Shown here: piece by piece, positions 15,237 to 23,102 of the stretch | Layout of the letters: each line of letters opens with the position of its first letter | Position numbering within the stretch: position 1 is the stretch's first letter | Assembly (NCBI RefSeq): GCF_001431045.1 | Contig: NZ_BCLE01000027.1 | Span: forward strand, 1-34,335 | Direction: 5' to 3' | Length of the DNA stretch: 34,335 nucleotides | Source of the DNA: Streptococcus orisasini | GTDB lineage: Bacteria; Bacillota; Bacilli; Lactobacillales; Streptococcaceae | The notes under the pieces: generated by a model | Database searches by the model: none | What the model saw: the letters and a program-made list of their open reading frames with translations, nothing else | Told to the model about the DNA's origin: nothing | Program-made: the position numbers and the translations under genes

Positions 15237-16346
15237 ATGACTGAGTATAGCATTTTAGCTATTAATCCAGGTTCTACTTCAACAAAAATTGCCTGTTTTA
15301 AAGGCAGCCAAATGATCCTTGAAAAAAATGTCAGCCATGACAGTCAAGAACTGGCAGCCTTTGAGCATGTCAGCCAGCAGCTGGACTATCGCAGATCTTT
15401 GATCGAAAAGGTTTTAGCAGCAGAAAATATTGTTTTGACCGATTTTGATGCAGTGGTTGGCCGCGGCGGTGGGCTGCTGCCGCTTGCAGGCGGTGTTTAT
15501 CTTATTGATGACAAGCTCTATCAAGATGCTGAAACTGGAGCTAACGGCGTTGAGCATCCAGCAAATTTGGGACCGCAGTTGGCTAAGTATTTTGCCCAAG
15601 AGGCTGCCTGTCCGGCCTATGTTGTCAATCCGCCTGATACAGATGAATATCAAGATTTGGCGAGGATGACTGGAATTAAAGGACTTTATCGAACCAGCCA
15701 TCTTCATGCGCTCAACCTGAAAGAAACAGCTCTGCAGCACGCTAAAAAACAAGGAGAAAGCTATCAGGATGTCAATTACATCGTCTGCCATATCGGAGGT
15801 GGCATCTCGGTGTCTGCCCATCAAAAGGGGAAAATGATTGATGGCATTGATATTGTAGGCGGCGAAGGACCGATGGCGCCGACACGTTCGGGCAGTCTAT
15901 CTTTAGCTTCAGTTATCGAATTGTTGGAAAAGGGCGCTCAGATTAGTGATTTAAAAAAACTATGCACAAAAACAGGAGGTCTAGTAAGTCTGCTTGGGAC
16001 ATCTGATGCTAAAGCTGTCTTTGAAGCAGGACAAGCAGGCAATTCCCAAGCTAGGCTAGTCTGGGACAGCATGATTTATCAGATAGCAAAGACAATTGGC
16101 CAGATGGCAGCTGTTTTAAAGGGAAATATTCAGGCTATTTTGCTTGGCGGCGGCATGGTTTATAATGATAATCTTGTGGCCCAGCTGAGAAATTATTGTG
16201 GCTGGATAGCTCCGATTTATACCTATCCCGGTGAATTTGAAATGATGGCCATGGTTAACGGTGCTCTTCGTGTTTTGACGGGGAAGGAAGAGGTCAAACA
16301 CTACATCGGACAGCCGGTTTGGGATAAGCAGAGGCTCTCTTTATAA
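15237..16346 (+). CDS. butyrate-kinase-type acid kinase
   Basis: This 369-aa protein starts at the ATG at 15237 with AGTAGGTG upstream. It belongs to the ASKHA acetate/butyrate kinase family. Nucleotide and phosphate motifs are INPGSTSTK near the start and CHIGGGISVSAHQKGK in the middle, with VGRGGGLLPLAGG, EHPANLGPQLA and GEGPMAPTRSG typical of butyrate rather than acetate kinase. It interconverts acyl phosphate plus ADP with the free acid plus ATP. As the last gene of the module it either harvests ATP from the acyl group or activates an acid for the thiolase-like enzyme. A terminator follows at once. Confidence 0.9.
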   Translation: MTEYSILAINPGSTSTKIACFKGSQMILEKNVSHDSQELAAFEHVSQQLDYRRSLIEKVLAAENIVLTDFDAVVGRGGGLLPLAGGVYLIDDKLYQDAETGANGVEHPANLGPQLAKYFAQEAACPAYVVNPPDTDEYQDLARMTGIKGLYRTSHLHALNLKETALQHAKKQGESYQDVNYIVCHIGGGISVSAHQKGKMIDGIDIVGGEGPMAPTRSGSLSLASVIELLEKGAQISDLKKLCTKTGGLVSLLGTSDAKAVFEAGQAGNSQARLVWDSMIYQIAKTIGQMAAVLKGNIQAILLGGGMVYNDNLVAQLRNYCGWIAPIYTYPGEFEMMAMVNGALRVLTGKEEVKHYIGQPVWDKQRLSL

Positions 16347-16356
16347 AAAGAAAAAT

Positions 16357-16426
16357 CCTCAAGATGAACGCTCTTCCAATGTCAGTCTGACTTTTGGTAA
16401 GGAATTCATTTTGAGGCATTTTTTTA
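16357..16426. terminator. terminator of the acyl module and queA
   Basis: CCTCAA (16357-16362) pairs with TTGAGG (16411-16416), extended by ATGAA/TTCAT, with an inner CCAA/GTCAG-CTGAC/TTGG hairpin. A long T-run follows, and an A-rich run precedes it for the opposite strand. Confidence 0.75.
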
Positions 16427-17452
16427 TTTGACAAACATGGCGTCGCCAAAACTAAAGAAACGGTAGTGTTGGTCAATGGCATGCTGGTAGGCATCTAGGA
16501 CAAATTCGCGTCCGGCAAAGGCTGAAACCAGCATGACCAGAGTTGATTTTGGCAGGTGAAAATTGGTTGAAAAGGCATCAACAATCTTAAATTGATAGCC
16601 CGGTTTGATAAAAATATTGGTCCAGCCGGAGTCGGCTTCAATTTGACCGGCAAACTTATTGCCGATGGTTTCCAAGGTACGAATAGAAGTTGTTCCGACT
16701 GCCACAATGCGTCCGCCCTTTGCCTTGACATCTTTTAGTGTTTGGGCAGCTTCCGGAGACAGGCTGTAGAATTCAGAGTGCATTTGGTGTTCATCCACAT
16801 TGTCAACGGAAACAGGTCGGAAAGTCCCGAGTCCCACATGCAGGGTCAGATAGACTAATTTTACACCCTTGGCTTCGATTTTGTTCAAAAGTTCTTCTGT
16901 AAAATGGAGGCCAGCTGTCGGTGCAGCAGCAGAACCATTTTCTTTGGCATAAACAGTCTGATAGCGATCACGATCTTCTAGTTTTTCATGAATATAAGGC
17001 GGCAGAGGCATTTCCCCGAGACTCTCCAAAACTTCTAGGAAGATACCATCGTAGGAAAACTCCACAATGCGTCCACCGTGCTCTAATTCTTCTTTGATGG
17101 TAGCTTTTAAACGGCCATCGCCAAAAGAAATCCGACTGCCGACTTTAAGGCGTTTAGCAGGTTTAGCCAAAACCTCCCACTGATCGCCCTGAATGTTTTT
17201 TAAGAGCAGCAATTCTACATGACCGTGGGTTTCAGCTTTTTCACCATGCAGCCGGGCAGGAAGCACGCGGGTGTCATTCATAACCAAGGCATCACCCGGA
17301 TTGAGCTCATCAATGATATGGTCAAAATGGGTGTCTTTCATGGCCTTGGTCTTATGGTCAATGACCAACAGTTTGGAGCTGTCACGCTGCTTGAGCGGTG
17401 TTTGGGCAATTAATTCTTCGGGCAAATGGAAATCAAAGTCAGTAGTATTCAT
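16424..17452 (-). CDS. queA: S-adenosylmethionine:tRNA ribosyltransferase-isomerase
   Basis: A 342-aa protein of the usual length. It transfers and isomerises the ribosyl part of SAM onto 7-aminomethyl-7-deazaguanine in tRNA, giving epoxyqueuosine. Diagnostic blocks are [20 protein letters not shown] at the start, [44 protein letters not shown] and GTTSIRTLE. Transcription runs toward the acid-kinase operon and meets it at a shared terminator. It is a housekeeping gene and marks the end of the accessory island. Confidence 0.96.
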   Translation of the reverse strand: MNTTDFDFHLPEELIAQTPLKQRDSSKLLVIDHKTKAMKDTHFDHIIDELNPGDALVMNDTRVLPARLHGEKAETHGHVELLLLKNIQGDQWEVLAKPAKRLKVGSRISFGDGRLKATIKEELEHGGRIVEFSYDGIFLEVLESLGEMPLPPYIHEKLEDRDRYQTVYAKENGSAAAPTAGLHFTEELLNKIEAKGVKLVYLTLHVGLGTFRPVSVDNVDEHQMHSEFYSLSPEAAQTLKDVKAKGGRIVAVGTTSIRTLETIGNKFAGQIEADSGWTNIFIKPGYQFKIVDAFSTNFHLPKSTLVMLVSAFAGREFVLDAYQHAIDQHYRFFSFGDAMFVK

Positions 17453-17532
17453 CTTATATCCTCTAATATTCAGGTTTTCAGCCTTACCATTATAACATGA
17501 GATAGATTATCAGTCATCTTTATAAAATTTAT

Positions 17533-17561
17533 TTGTAATGATTCTAAATAAGGTGTATAAT
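17533..17561 (+). promoter_or_regulatory. promoter with PerR-like box for the VIT-family transporter
   Basis: A -35 TTGTAA (17533-17538) and a -10 TATAAT (17556-17561) are separated by 17 bp. The 15-bp stretch TTGTAATGATTCTAA (17533-17547) matches the 7-1-7 Per box TTANAATNATTNTAA with one mismatch and covers the -35. Peroxide- and metal-responsive repression by PerR is inferred. Confidence 0.6.
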
Positions 17562-17579
17562 ATATTAATAAGATGTCGC

Positions 17580-17643
17580 AAAATAAACCTGCAAGGAAAA
17601 GTTTTTTTGCAGCCGCAGGAGTTTCGAGCAGCATGTTTATTTT
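17580..17643 (+). other. hairpin in the leader of the transporter gene
   Basis: AAAATAAAC (17580-17588) pairs with GTTTATTTT (17635-17643), with CTGC (17589-17592) and GCAG (17615-17618) inside. It lies in the predicted transcript about 35 bp before the ATG. Known metal riboswitches (yybP-ykoY, M-box) were not recognised in it. Confidence 0.5.
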
Positions 17644-17676
17644 AGGGGCTTTATAAAAAACAGTCTGGAGTAACTT

Positions 17677-18357
17677 ATGGAACAAGAACAAAATTTTTCA
17701 AAGCGCCTGAATATCCTGCGTGCAGGGGTTCTGGGGGCCAATGATGGTATTATTTCCATTGCAGGTGTGGTCATCGGAGTTGCCAGTGCAACAGCTGATT
17801 TATGGATTATCTTTTTATCAGGTCTTTCGGCTATTTTGGCGGGCGCTTTTTCTATGGCAGGCGGAGAATATGTCAGTGTCAGTACCCAAAAGGATACGGA
17901 ACAAGCAGCCGTTGTTCGCGAGCAACAGCTGCTAAAGAGCGATCCAGCTGCTGCTAAGAAATCTTTATATGATGTCTATTTAGCCAAGGGTGAATGTGAA
18001 ACAGCAGCAGAACTTCTAGTCAACAAGGCCTTCCTTAATAATCCCATTAAGACTTTGGTTGAAGAAAAGTACGGGATTGAATTTGAAGAATTTACCAATC
18101 CCTGGCATGCTGCCTTATCCAGTTTTATTTCTTTTATCATCGGTTCCTTGTTTCCGACAGCAGCCATTATGCTGTTTCCAGAAAGCATTCGAATTATTGC
18201 GACAGTTGCAGTTGTGGTAGCAGCATTGTTGATTACCGGCTATGTCAGTGCCCGTTTGGGAGATGCTCCGACTAGACCTGCCATGCGCCGCAATGTTTCT
18301 ATCGGCCTTTTGACCATGCTTGCCACCTATCTTATCGGCCAGCTCTTTTCACTGTGA
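17677..18357 (+). CDS. VIT1/CCC1-family metal transporter
   Basis: This 226-aa membrane protein has an N-terminal block typical of the family (RAGVLGANDGIISIAGVVIG), a second helix pair (SGLSAILAGAFSMAGGEYVS), a charged cytoplasmic segment with metal-binding-type residues (about 75-145) and three C-terminal helices. VIT1/CCC1 proteins move Fe2+ or Mn2+ out of the cytosol; in bacteria they are exporters. The PerR-like box on its promoter and a structured leader fit peroxide- or metal-linked control. It is monocistronic, with a terminator at 18377. Confidence 0.88.
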   Translation: MEQEQNFSKRLNILRAGVLGANDGIISIAGVVIGVASATADLWIIFLSGLSAILAGAFSMAGGEYVSVSTQKDTEQAAVVREQQLLKSDPAAAKKSLYDVYLAKGECETAAELLVNKAFLNNPIKTLVEEKYGIEFEEFTNPWHAALSSFISFIIGSLFPTAAIMLFPESIRIIATVAVVVAALLITGYVSARLGDAPTRPAMRRNVSIGLLTMLATYLIGQLFSL

Positions 18358-18376
18358 TCAAGCAGCCTGATATGCT

Positions 18377-18416
18377 AAAAGACTGAGACTTCTTGTCTTG
18401 GTCTTTTGTCTTTTAT
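18377..18416 (+). terminator. intrinsic terminator of the transporter gene
   Basis: AAAAGAC (18377-18383) pairs with GTCTTTT (18401-18407), with an inner AGAC/GTCT stem and a T-rich tail. Confidence 0.7.
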
Positions 18417-18471
18417 TAATGGAAGAAGAAAAGCAAGGCTAGATTGTTTATAGCTAGCTGGGAATAGGAGC

Positions 18472-18526
18472 TTGACAAAAATTGGTCTATACCGTATAAT
18501 AAAAACAGATAACTGGTATAGACCAA
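18472..18526 (+). promoter_or_regulatory. nagB promoter with double NagR-type operator
   Basis: TTGACA (18472-18477) and TATAAT (18495-18500) have 17-bp spacing. TTGGTCTATACC (18482-18493) fills the spacer, and its exact reverse complement GGTATAGACCAA (18515-18526) lies just after the start site. Each half resembles the GGTCTA-type site of GntR/HutC regulators such as NagR. This placement should give tight repression relieved by amino-sugar phosphate. Confidence 0.85.
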
Positions 18527-18537
18527 AGGAGGTTTTT

Positions 18538-19239
18538 ATGAAAGTCATTACTATAAAGAATCAAGAAGAAGGAGGAAAGCTTGTCTTCGCCCTCCTCAAA
18601 GAAAAATTAGCTGCTGGCGCTAAAACCTTAGGCTTAGCAACAGGCAGCACACCCTTGACTTTTTACAAGGAAATCGTCAACAGCCAGCTGGACCTGTCTG
18701 AACTGACCAGCATCAACTTGGATGAGTACGTTGGTCTGTCTGCTAGCAATCCTCAAAGCTATGCTTACTTCATGCAGCAGCATTTCTTTGCTGCCAAACC
18801 TTTTAAGAATAGTTTTCTGCCCAATGGCATGGCAGCTGATTTACAGGCGGAAACCCAGCGCTATGAAGAGTTGATTGCAAAGTACCCTATCGATTTTCAG
18901 ATTTTGGGAATTGGCCGTAATGGGCATATTGGTTTTAATGAGCCGGGAACCGCTTTTGACAGTACTACCCATGTTGTGGATTTAAGTCCCAGCACCATTG
19001 AAGCCAACAGTCGCTTTTTTGACAAGCCGGAGGATGTTCCGACTCAGGCCATTTCTATGGGCATTGCTTCCATTATGAAGTCTAAGACCATTGTCCTTAT
19101 GGCTTATGGTGAGGAAAAAGCTGACGCAGTCAATCGTATGGTTAATGGTCCTATCACCGAGGATTTGCCGGCTAGCATCCTGCAAAAGCATCCTGATGTT
19201 GTAGTCGTTGTAGATGAAGCCGCAGCTAGCAAGCTTTAA
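18538..19239 (+). CDS. nagB: glucosamine-6-phosphate deaminase
   Basis: A 233-aa protein, the usual streptococcal length, starting at the ATG at 18538 after AAAGGAGG. It converts glucosamine-6-phosphate to fructose-6-phosphate and ammonia, feeding amino sugars into glycolysis. Motifs: [16 protein letters not shown] (phosphate loop), [10 protein letters not shown] with the catalytic Asp, [14 protein letters not shown] with the active-site His, and [11 protein letters not shown]. The paired operator on its promoter indicates control by a NagR-like repressor encoded elsewhere. It is monocistronic. Confidence 0.97.
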   Translation: MKVITIKNQEEGGKLVFALLKEKLAAGAKTLGLATGSTPLTFYKEIVNSQLDLSELTSINLDEYVGLSASNPQSYAYFMQQHFFAAKPFKNSFLPNGMAADLQAETQRYEELIAKYPIDFQILGIGRNGHIGFNEPGTAFDSTTHVVDLSPSTIEANSRFFDKPEDVPTQAISMGIASIMKSKTIVLMAYGEEKADAVNRMVNGPITEDLPASILQKHPDVVVVVDEAAASKL

Positions 19240-19338
19240 GACCAAGAAAGTGAAAGCCCTACCGCTTTTCAACTGTTTTAGCTATAACAGTTTGACGCAG
19301 TGATTGGGAGAAAGTCTGTGAGTATAGCTAATAGAAAA

Positions 19339-19366
19339 CTCAGCCAAATTAGGGCTGAGCTTTTTT
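19339..19366. terminator. terminator between nagB and the hydroquinone reductase gene
   Basis: CTCAGCC (19339-19345) pairs with GGCTGAG (19353-19359), followed by TTTTTT; AAAA lies on the other side, so it may serve both converging genes. Confidence 0.85.
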
Positions 19367-20321
19367 ATAGACTCCAATCCAATTCAGGTCCAGCTGGAAT
19401 GATGCCTGTAGGATTTATGGTCTTGTGGCTGCCGTAATAATGTTTTTTGAAATGGTCAAAATTAACCGTAGCAGCGATACCGGGCATATTAAAAATGCCT
19501 TTGGTGTAGTTCCACAGATTTGGATAGTCAAGAAGGCGGCGAATATTGCATTTGAAATGTCCGTAATAGACAGAGTCAAAACGCACAAGGGTTGTGAAGA
19601 GGCGGATATCCGCTTCGGTGAAACGATTGCCAATAAGGTAGTTTTGGAAAGACAGCAGCGTTTCTAATTTATCCAGCGCAGCAAAAAGATTTTTGACCTC
19701 TTCTTCGTAGACCGCCTGAGAAGTAGCAAAACCTGCCTTGTAGACACCATTATTGATATTTGGATAGACAAAATCATTCATGGCATCAATGTCAGCTTGA
19801 AGCTCTTTTGGGTAATAGTCAGCGGTGTTGCCTGTGATGTCATTAAAGGCCGTGTTAAGCATGCGCATGATTTCAGCAGATTCATTGTTAACAATGGTCT
19901 TGGTTTTCTTGTCCCACAGAACAGGCACAGTCACGCGTCCAGAATAATCAGGCTGCGCAGCTAAGTAAACTTGATAGAGGTAGTCGCTGTGTAGCTCAGA
20001 GTCAGCAATGACACCGTCAGCCTGCTTAAAGGTCCAGCCGTGTTCCAGCATGAAAGGATTGACCACAGAAATGGAGATGTGCTCTTCTAAACCTTTGAGG
20101 GCACGCATGATGAGGGTACGAGAAGCCCAAGGACAAGCTAGTGAGATGTAGAGGTGGTAGCGGTCGGACTCCGCCTTGAAGCCGCTACTACCAGTTGGAC
20201 CAGCAGAGCCGTCCTTAGTAATCCAGCTGCGAAATTGTGTGGTTGTGCGGACAAATTTTCCGCCGGTTGACTTGGTATCATACCACTTGTCAACCCATTT
20301 TCCATCTTGTAAAAGTCCCAT
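19365..20321 (-). CDS. glutathionyl-hydroquinone reductase, Xi-class GST
   Basis: A 318-aa protein; the ATG at 20321 has GGAG 6 bases upstream. The thioredoxin-like domain carries Cys63 in SLACPWASR, the CPWA motif of Xi-class GSTs (YqjG/ECM4), and the C-terminal helical GST domain (about 165-300) includes NYLIGNRFTEADIRLFTTLV. Family enzymes reduce S-glutathionyl-hydroquinones back to hydroquinones with glutathione, in the cytoplasm. It points to thiol-based detoxification of quinones. It is monocistronic. Confidence 0.9.
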   Translation of the reverse strand: MGLLQDGKWVDKWYDTKSTGGKFVRTTTQFRSWITKDGSAGPTGSSGFKAESDRYHLYISLACPWASRTLIMRALKGLEEHISISVVNPFMLEHGWTFKQADGVIADSELHSDYLYQVYLAAQPDYSGRVTVPVLWDKKTKTIVNNESAEIMRMLNTAFNDITGNTADYYPKELQADIDAMNDFVYPNINNGVYKAGFATSQAVYEEEVKNLFAALDKLETLLSFQNYLIGNRFTEADIRLFTTLVRFDSVYYGHFKCNIRRLLDYPNLWNYTKGIFNMPGIAATVNFDHFKKHYYGSHKTINPTGIIPAGPELDWSL

Positions 20322-20404
20322 AGTCAACTCCTTTATTTCTAAATATTACTAATTAGTGATAGTTTAGCGTTTATCTCTAAAATATGCAAAAGTTTGGCTT
20401 GGCA

Positions 20405-20422
20405 TGATACAATAAATATATG
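20405..20422 (+). promoter_or_regulatory. extended -10 promoter placed for a leaderless rsuA mRNA
   Basis: TG (20405-20406), then TACAAT (20408-20413), then ATG at 20420. The predicted start site falls on or next to the A of the ATG, and no Shine-Dalgarno sequence precedes it. Confidence 0.55.
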
Positions 20423-21136
20423 CGTTTAGATAAATTACTGGCTCAGGCTGGATTTGGCTCACGGGGTCAGATCAAAAAACTCATTCGCAGCCGCCAGGTG
20501 CGCGTGGATGGTGAATTTGCAGTTGCTGATAACCTCAATGTGGATCCGAGTTTGCAGGATATTACTGTATCTGGCAAGCCGTTTAGCTATTCTCCTGACG
20601 TTTACTATATCCTTAACAAACCAAATGGTGTGGTTTCGGCAGTGCGTGATGAGCAGCATCAGACTGTGATTGATTTGATTGATCCTAGTGACCGCCGCAC
20701 AGGGCTCTATCCCGTTGGGCGCTTGGATCGTGACACCGAAGGGCTAATTCTCATTACCAACAATGGCCCCTTGGGTTTTCGCCTGCTCCACCCCAAACAC
20801 CATGTGGACAAGACCTACTATGTTGAGGTCAATGATGAATTGCATCCTGATGCTCCTTCCTTTTTTGAAAATGGCATCGCTTTTTTAGACGGTACTGTCT
20901 GTAAACCAGCTAAGTTACAGATTATCAGCTCCAGTCCAGAGATTAGCTGTGCTTATATCACCATTTCTGAAGGCAAACTTCATCAGGTCAAGAAAATGTT
21001 TCTGGCCTATGGGGTCAAGGTCACCTATCTCAAGCGGATTTCCTTTGGGCCATTTGAATTGGGCGATTTTCCTGTTGGCAAGTATCGGGAGTTGACCGAA
21101 GAAGAGAAGAAAGACCTTAAAGATTATTTGGATTGA
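20420..21136 (+). CDS. rsuA: 16S rRNA pseudouridine synthase, RsuA family
   Basis: This 238-aa protein has an N-terminal S4 RNA-binding domain (MRLDKLLAQAGFGSRGQIKK, 1-60) and a pseudouridine synthase domain with catalytic Asp in YPVGRLDRDTEGL and the YYILNKPNGVVS block. It isomerises one uridine of 16S rRNA (U516 in E. coli). No ribosome binding site precedes the ATG, and the promoter -10 ends 6 nt upstream, so the mRNA may be leaderless. RluB/RluE paralogues share the fold, but the short length and sequence favour RsuA. Confidence 0.88.
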   Translation: MRLDKLLAQAGFGSRGQIKKLIRSRQVRVDGEFAVADNLNVDPSLQDITVSGKPFSYSPDVYYILNKPNGVVSAVRDEQHQTVIDLIDPSDRRTGLYPVGRLDRDTEGLILITNNGPLGFRLLHPKHHVDKTYYVEVNDELHPDAPSFFENGIAFLDGTVCKPAKLQIISSSPEISCAYITISEGKLHQVKKMFLAYGVKVTYLKRISFGPFELGDFPVGKYRELTEEEKKDLKDYLD

Positions 21137-21152
21137 GCAAAGGAGTTTATAT

Positions 21153-21406
21153 CAGAGTGAAGACAAAGTTTTTTTATGAGACTTTCCTTGGGTGATACGG
21201 ACGGCAGCGACTTCCTTCGGAATTCCATGCCTAAGATTTGAGCCTAAGGTCTCAAATCTTCCGAGTGCCTGAAACGTCAGCTTTTCAGGCACTTTTATCA
21301 CGGCGAAAAGTCTCGCTTAGGGCTCGCGTCGCTCACAAATCAATGCCATTTCAATTGGTATTTGCAGAGAAAATATGTTTGCATTGAAAAATGAGTTTGT
21401 CTACAC
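21153..21406 (+). repeat. structured repeat element, copy 2
   Basis: This fills most of the 374-bp gap between rsuA and the amidohydrolase. It has the same fold as copy 1. GAGACTTT (21178-21185) pairs with AAAGTCTC (21307-21314). GTGATA (21192-21197) pairs with TATCAC (21296-21301). TTCC/GGAA forms a small hairpin after ACGGACGGCAGCGAC. AAGATTTGAG (21233-21242) pairs with CTCAAATCTT (21251-21260). AGTGCCTGAAA (21264-21274) pairs with TTTCAGGCACT (21283-21293). The ends form an inverted repeat: AGAGTGAAGACAAA on the left and TTTGTCTACACTCT on the right differ from perfect by one base. The rest of the gap shows nothing clear. Confidence 0.8.
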
Positions 21407-21510
21407 TCTCATTAGTTGTAGGCTGACATGCCAGTAAACCTATGGCTTTAGAGGTGATTTCCTCATTTTTATCAACTGATCTTCCCTTATTAAAACTAAA
21501 AGACTGTAAG

Positions 21511-22827
21511 TCAAGTCTTACCGTCCATTTTTTCTAAAAGCTTATCAATTTTCTTTAGTTTGCGAAAATGTGTTTTGTCAACAGGGGTTCCTTTTTTGAT
21601 AACCAAACTGATATGTTTTAAAGCTTGAAGAGTTTCAAGTGGATTTTGATCTAAGAGCAACAAATCTGCTGTTTGACCAACAGCGATAGTTCCACAGGTA
21701 TCTTCTATTCCTAAGATTTGAGCGTTTCCGCTGGTAGCCATTTTAAGAACGTCTTGATTGCTAAGCCCTCCAAGCTCTTGGCAGTAAACCAGCTCTCGCC
21801 AGAAATCATAATGGGTCACTAGTGTCATAGAAGCGTCATTGCCGATTCCAACAGTAATATGATGTTGAAGAGCTTGCTGAAAACCTTTAAGTATCCCCTG
21901 GTAGATGGCTTTTCCATTTTGATAGACCAATTCCGTCACACCGAGGTCTTCTTGGGAAAGATTAGCAAAGGGGATGGCTGGTGAGAAGGTAGGAATAAGC
22001 GCACTGTACCCTCTGTAAGATTTGGGATTGTTTTTAAAAAGCTGTATCATCTCTTCATCCATAGTAAAACCATGTTCAATGGAATCAACACCTGCTTTTA
22101 AGGCAATCCTGACACCCTCTGTACTCTCGGCATGGGCTGCAACCAAGATACCCTGTTTGTGGGCTTTATGGCAAAGGGCTTCTGCTTCCTCTAGTTTCAT
22201 TTGGACTTGACCTGCTTCACCTAAAGCCTTGGCATCTGTAACGCCACCTGTGATGCAAATCTTTATCCAGTCAGCTCCGCGATCAATGTTTTGCTGACCA
22301 TTTTGAAGATAGTCAGAGATGGAAGTATTTTCCCTTGCCACAAAAGGCGTACCGTGACCATCCTTAGCACTCAGCATGGGTCCTGAAACGACTAAAGTTG
22401 GCCCTAGGCTATCTCCTCGCTCGATTTGGTCGCGCAGCACGATATCTTGATACAGTCCTTCACCTACCGTTCTGAGTGTCGTGACCCCTGTTTGCAGCTC
22501 TGTATAGGCATTCCTTTTCATTCGGGAAAGGAGTAATTTTTTACCTAAATTAGTGTTGAGCAAATGTAAGTAGACTCCTTGTAAAAAAGGAGCTGAAGGG
22601 GTTTTTAAGGCATTTCCGCTTCCAAAAAGATGGGTATGAAGATTGATGAGACCGGGAAGGACAAAGCGTTGCTTCCCTTCAATGATGTGATAATGCTCAA
22701 GATCAGCTGGAAGAACAGAACTGATCTTTTCAATAACACCCTGTTCACTTATGAAAAGATGTCTTACGTTAATAGTAGCTGTTTCTAGATCGATCAGCTG
22801 AACGTCACGGATTACTGTAGCAGGCAT
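21511..22827 (-). CDS. metal-dependent amidohydrolase
   Basis: A 438-aa protein; the ATG at 22827 has AAGGAGA upstream. It is an amidohydrolase-superfamily TIM barrel: metal ligands His64 and His66 (LHTHL), Lys189 (WIKICITGGV, probably carboxylated), His232 (AAHAES), His252 (SIEHG) and Asp331 (GIGNDAS). The pattern fits the imidazolonepropionase/Xaa-Pro-dipeptidase-like group (COG1228). Members cleave cyclic amides or dipeptides; the substrate here is unknown. No signal peptide is seen. It is transcribed alone, convergent with rsuA across the structured repeat. Confidence 0.82.
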   Translation of the reverse strand: MPATVIRDVQLIDLETATINVRHLFISEQGVIEKISSVLPADLEHYHIIEGKQRFVLPGLINLHTHLFGSGNALKTPSAPFLQGVYLHLLNTNLGKKLLLSRMKRNAYTELQTGVTTLRTVGEGLYQDIVLRDQIERGDSLGPTLVVSGPMLSAKDGHGTPFVARENTSISDYLQNGQQNIDRGADWIKICITGGVTDAKALGEAGQVQMKLEEAEALCHKAHKQGILVAAHAESTEGVRIALKAGVDSIEHGFTMDEEMIQLFKNNPKSYRGYSALIPTFSPAIPFANLSQEDLGVTELVYQNGKAIYQGILKGFQQALQHHITVGIGNDASMTLVTHYDFWRELVYCQELGGLSNQDVLKMATSGNAQILGIEDTCGTIAVGQTADLLLLDQNPLETLQALKHISLVIKKGTPVDKTHFRKLKKIDKLLEKMDGKT

Positions 22828-23040
22828 GAGATTCTCCTTGATAAGTCTAGGTTATTCTTATATAATTGGTTAAATTATAGAGCACTAGATAAAATAAATC
22901 AAAATTCTACTGTTTTTACAAAGAAGAGGTAGACAAAAGTAACTATTGTGTCAAAATTGATTAATTTTCATTTTTTCGTGGGCAGACTGCTAAGATTGAA
23001 AATTTTCTACACTTGTAAGTGATGTATCTCAGTTTCTTAA

Positions 23041-23070
23041 TCCTGCATCTTGGTTGATGCGGGATTTTTT
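23041..23070 (+). terminator. orphan intrinsic terminator
   Basis: TCCTGCATC (23041-23049) pairs with GATGCGGGA (23056-23064, one G-T pair), followed by TTTTTT. No plus-strand gene ends here; the 22828-23040 region shows no ORF. It may end a small RNA or insulate the LytTR promoter. Confidence 0.75.
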
Positions 23071-23083
23071 GGTAGACAAGCTG

Positions 23084-23102
23084 TGTTATAATAAAAACTA
23101 TG
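23084..23102 (+). promoter_or_regulatory. extended -10 promoter placed for a leaderless LytTR mRNA
   Basis: TG-T-TATAAT (23084-23092) ends 7 bases before the ATG at 23100, with no Shine-Dalgarno sequence between. The same layout occurs at 29004. Confidence 0.6.

Noticed and set aside
3817..16346. Mobile element or genomic island borders
   Set aside because: No transposase, integrase, tRNA or direct repeats were seen at the edges; base composition looks similar to the flanks, so recent transfer is not shown.
17470..17691. 73-codon minus-strand frame between queA and the VIT gene
   Set aside because: It covers the promoter, Per box and leader hairpin of the VIT gene and has no ribosome site.
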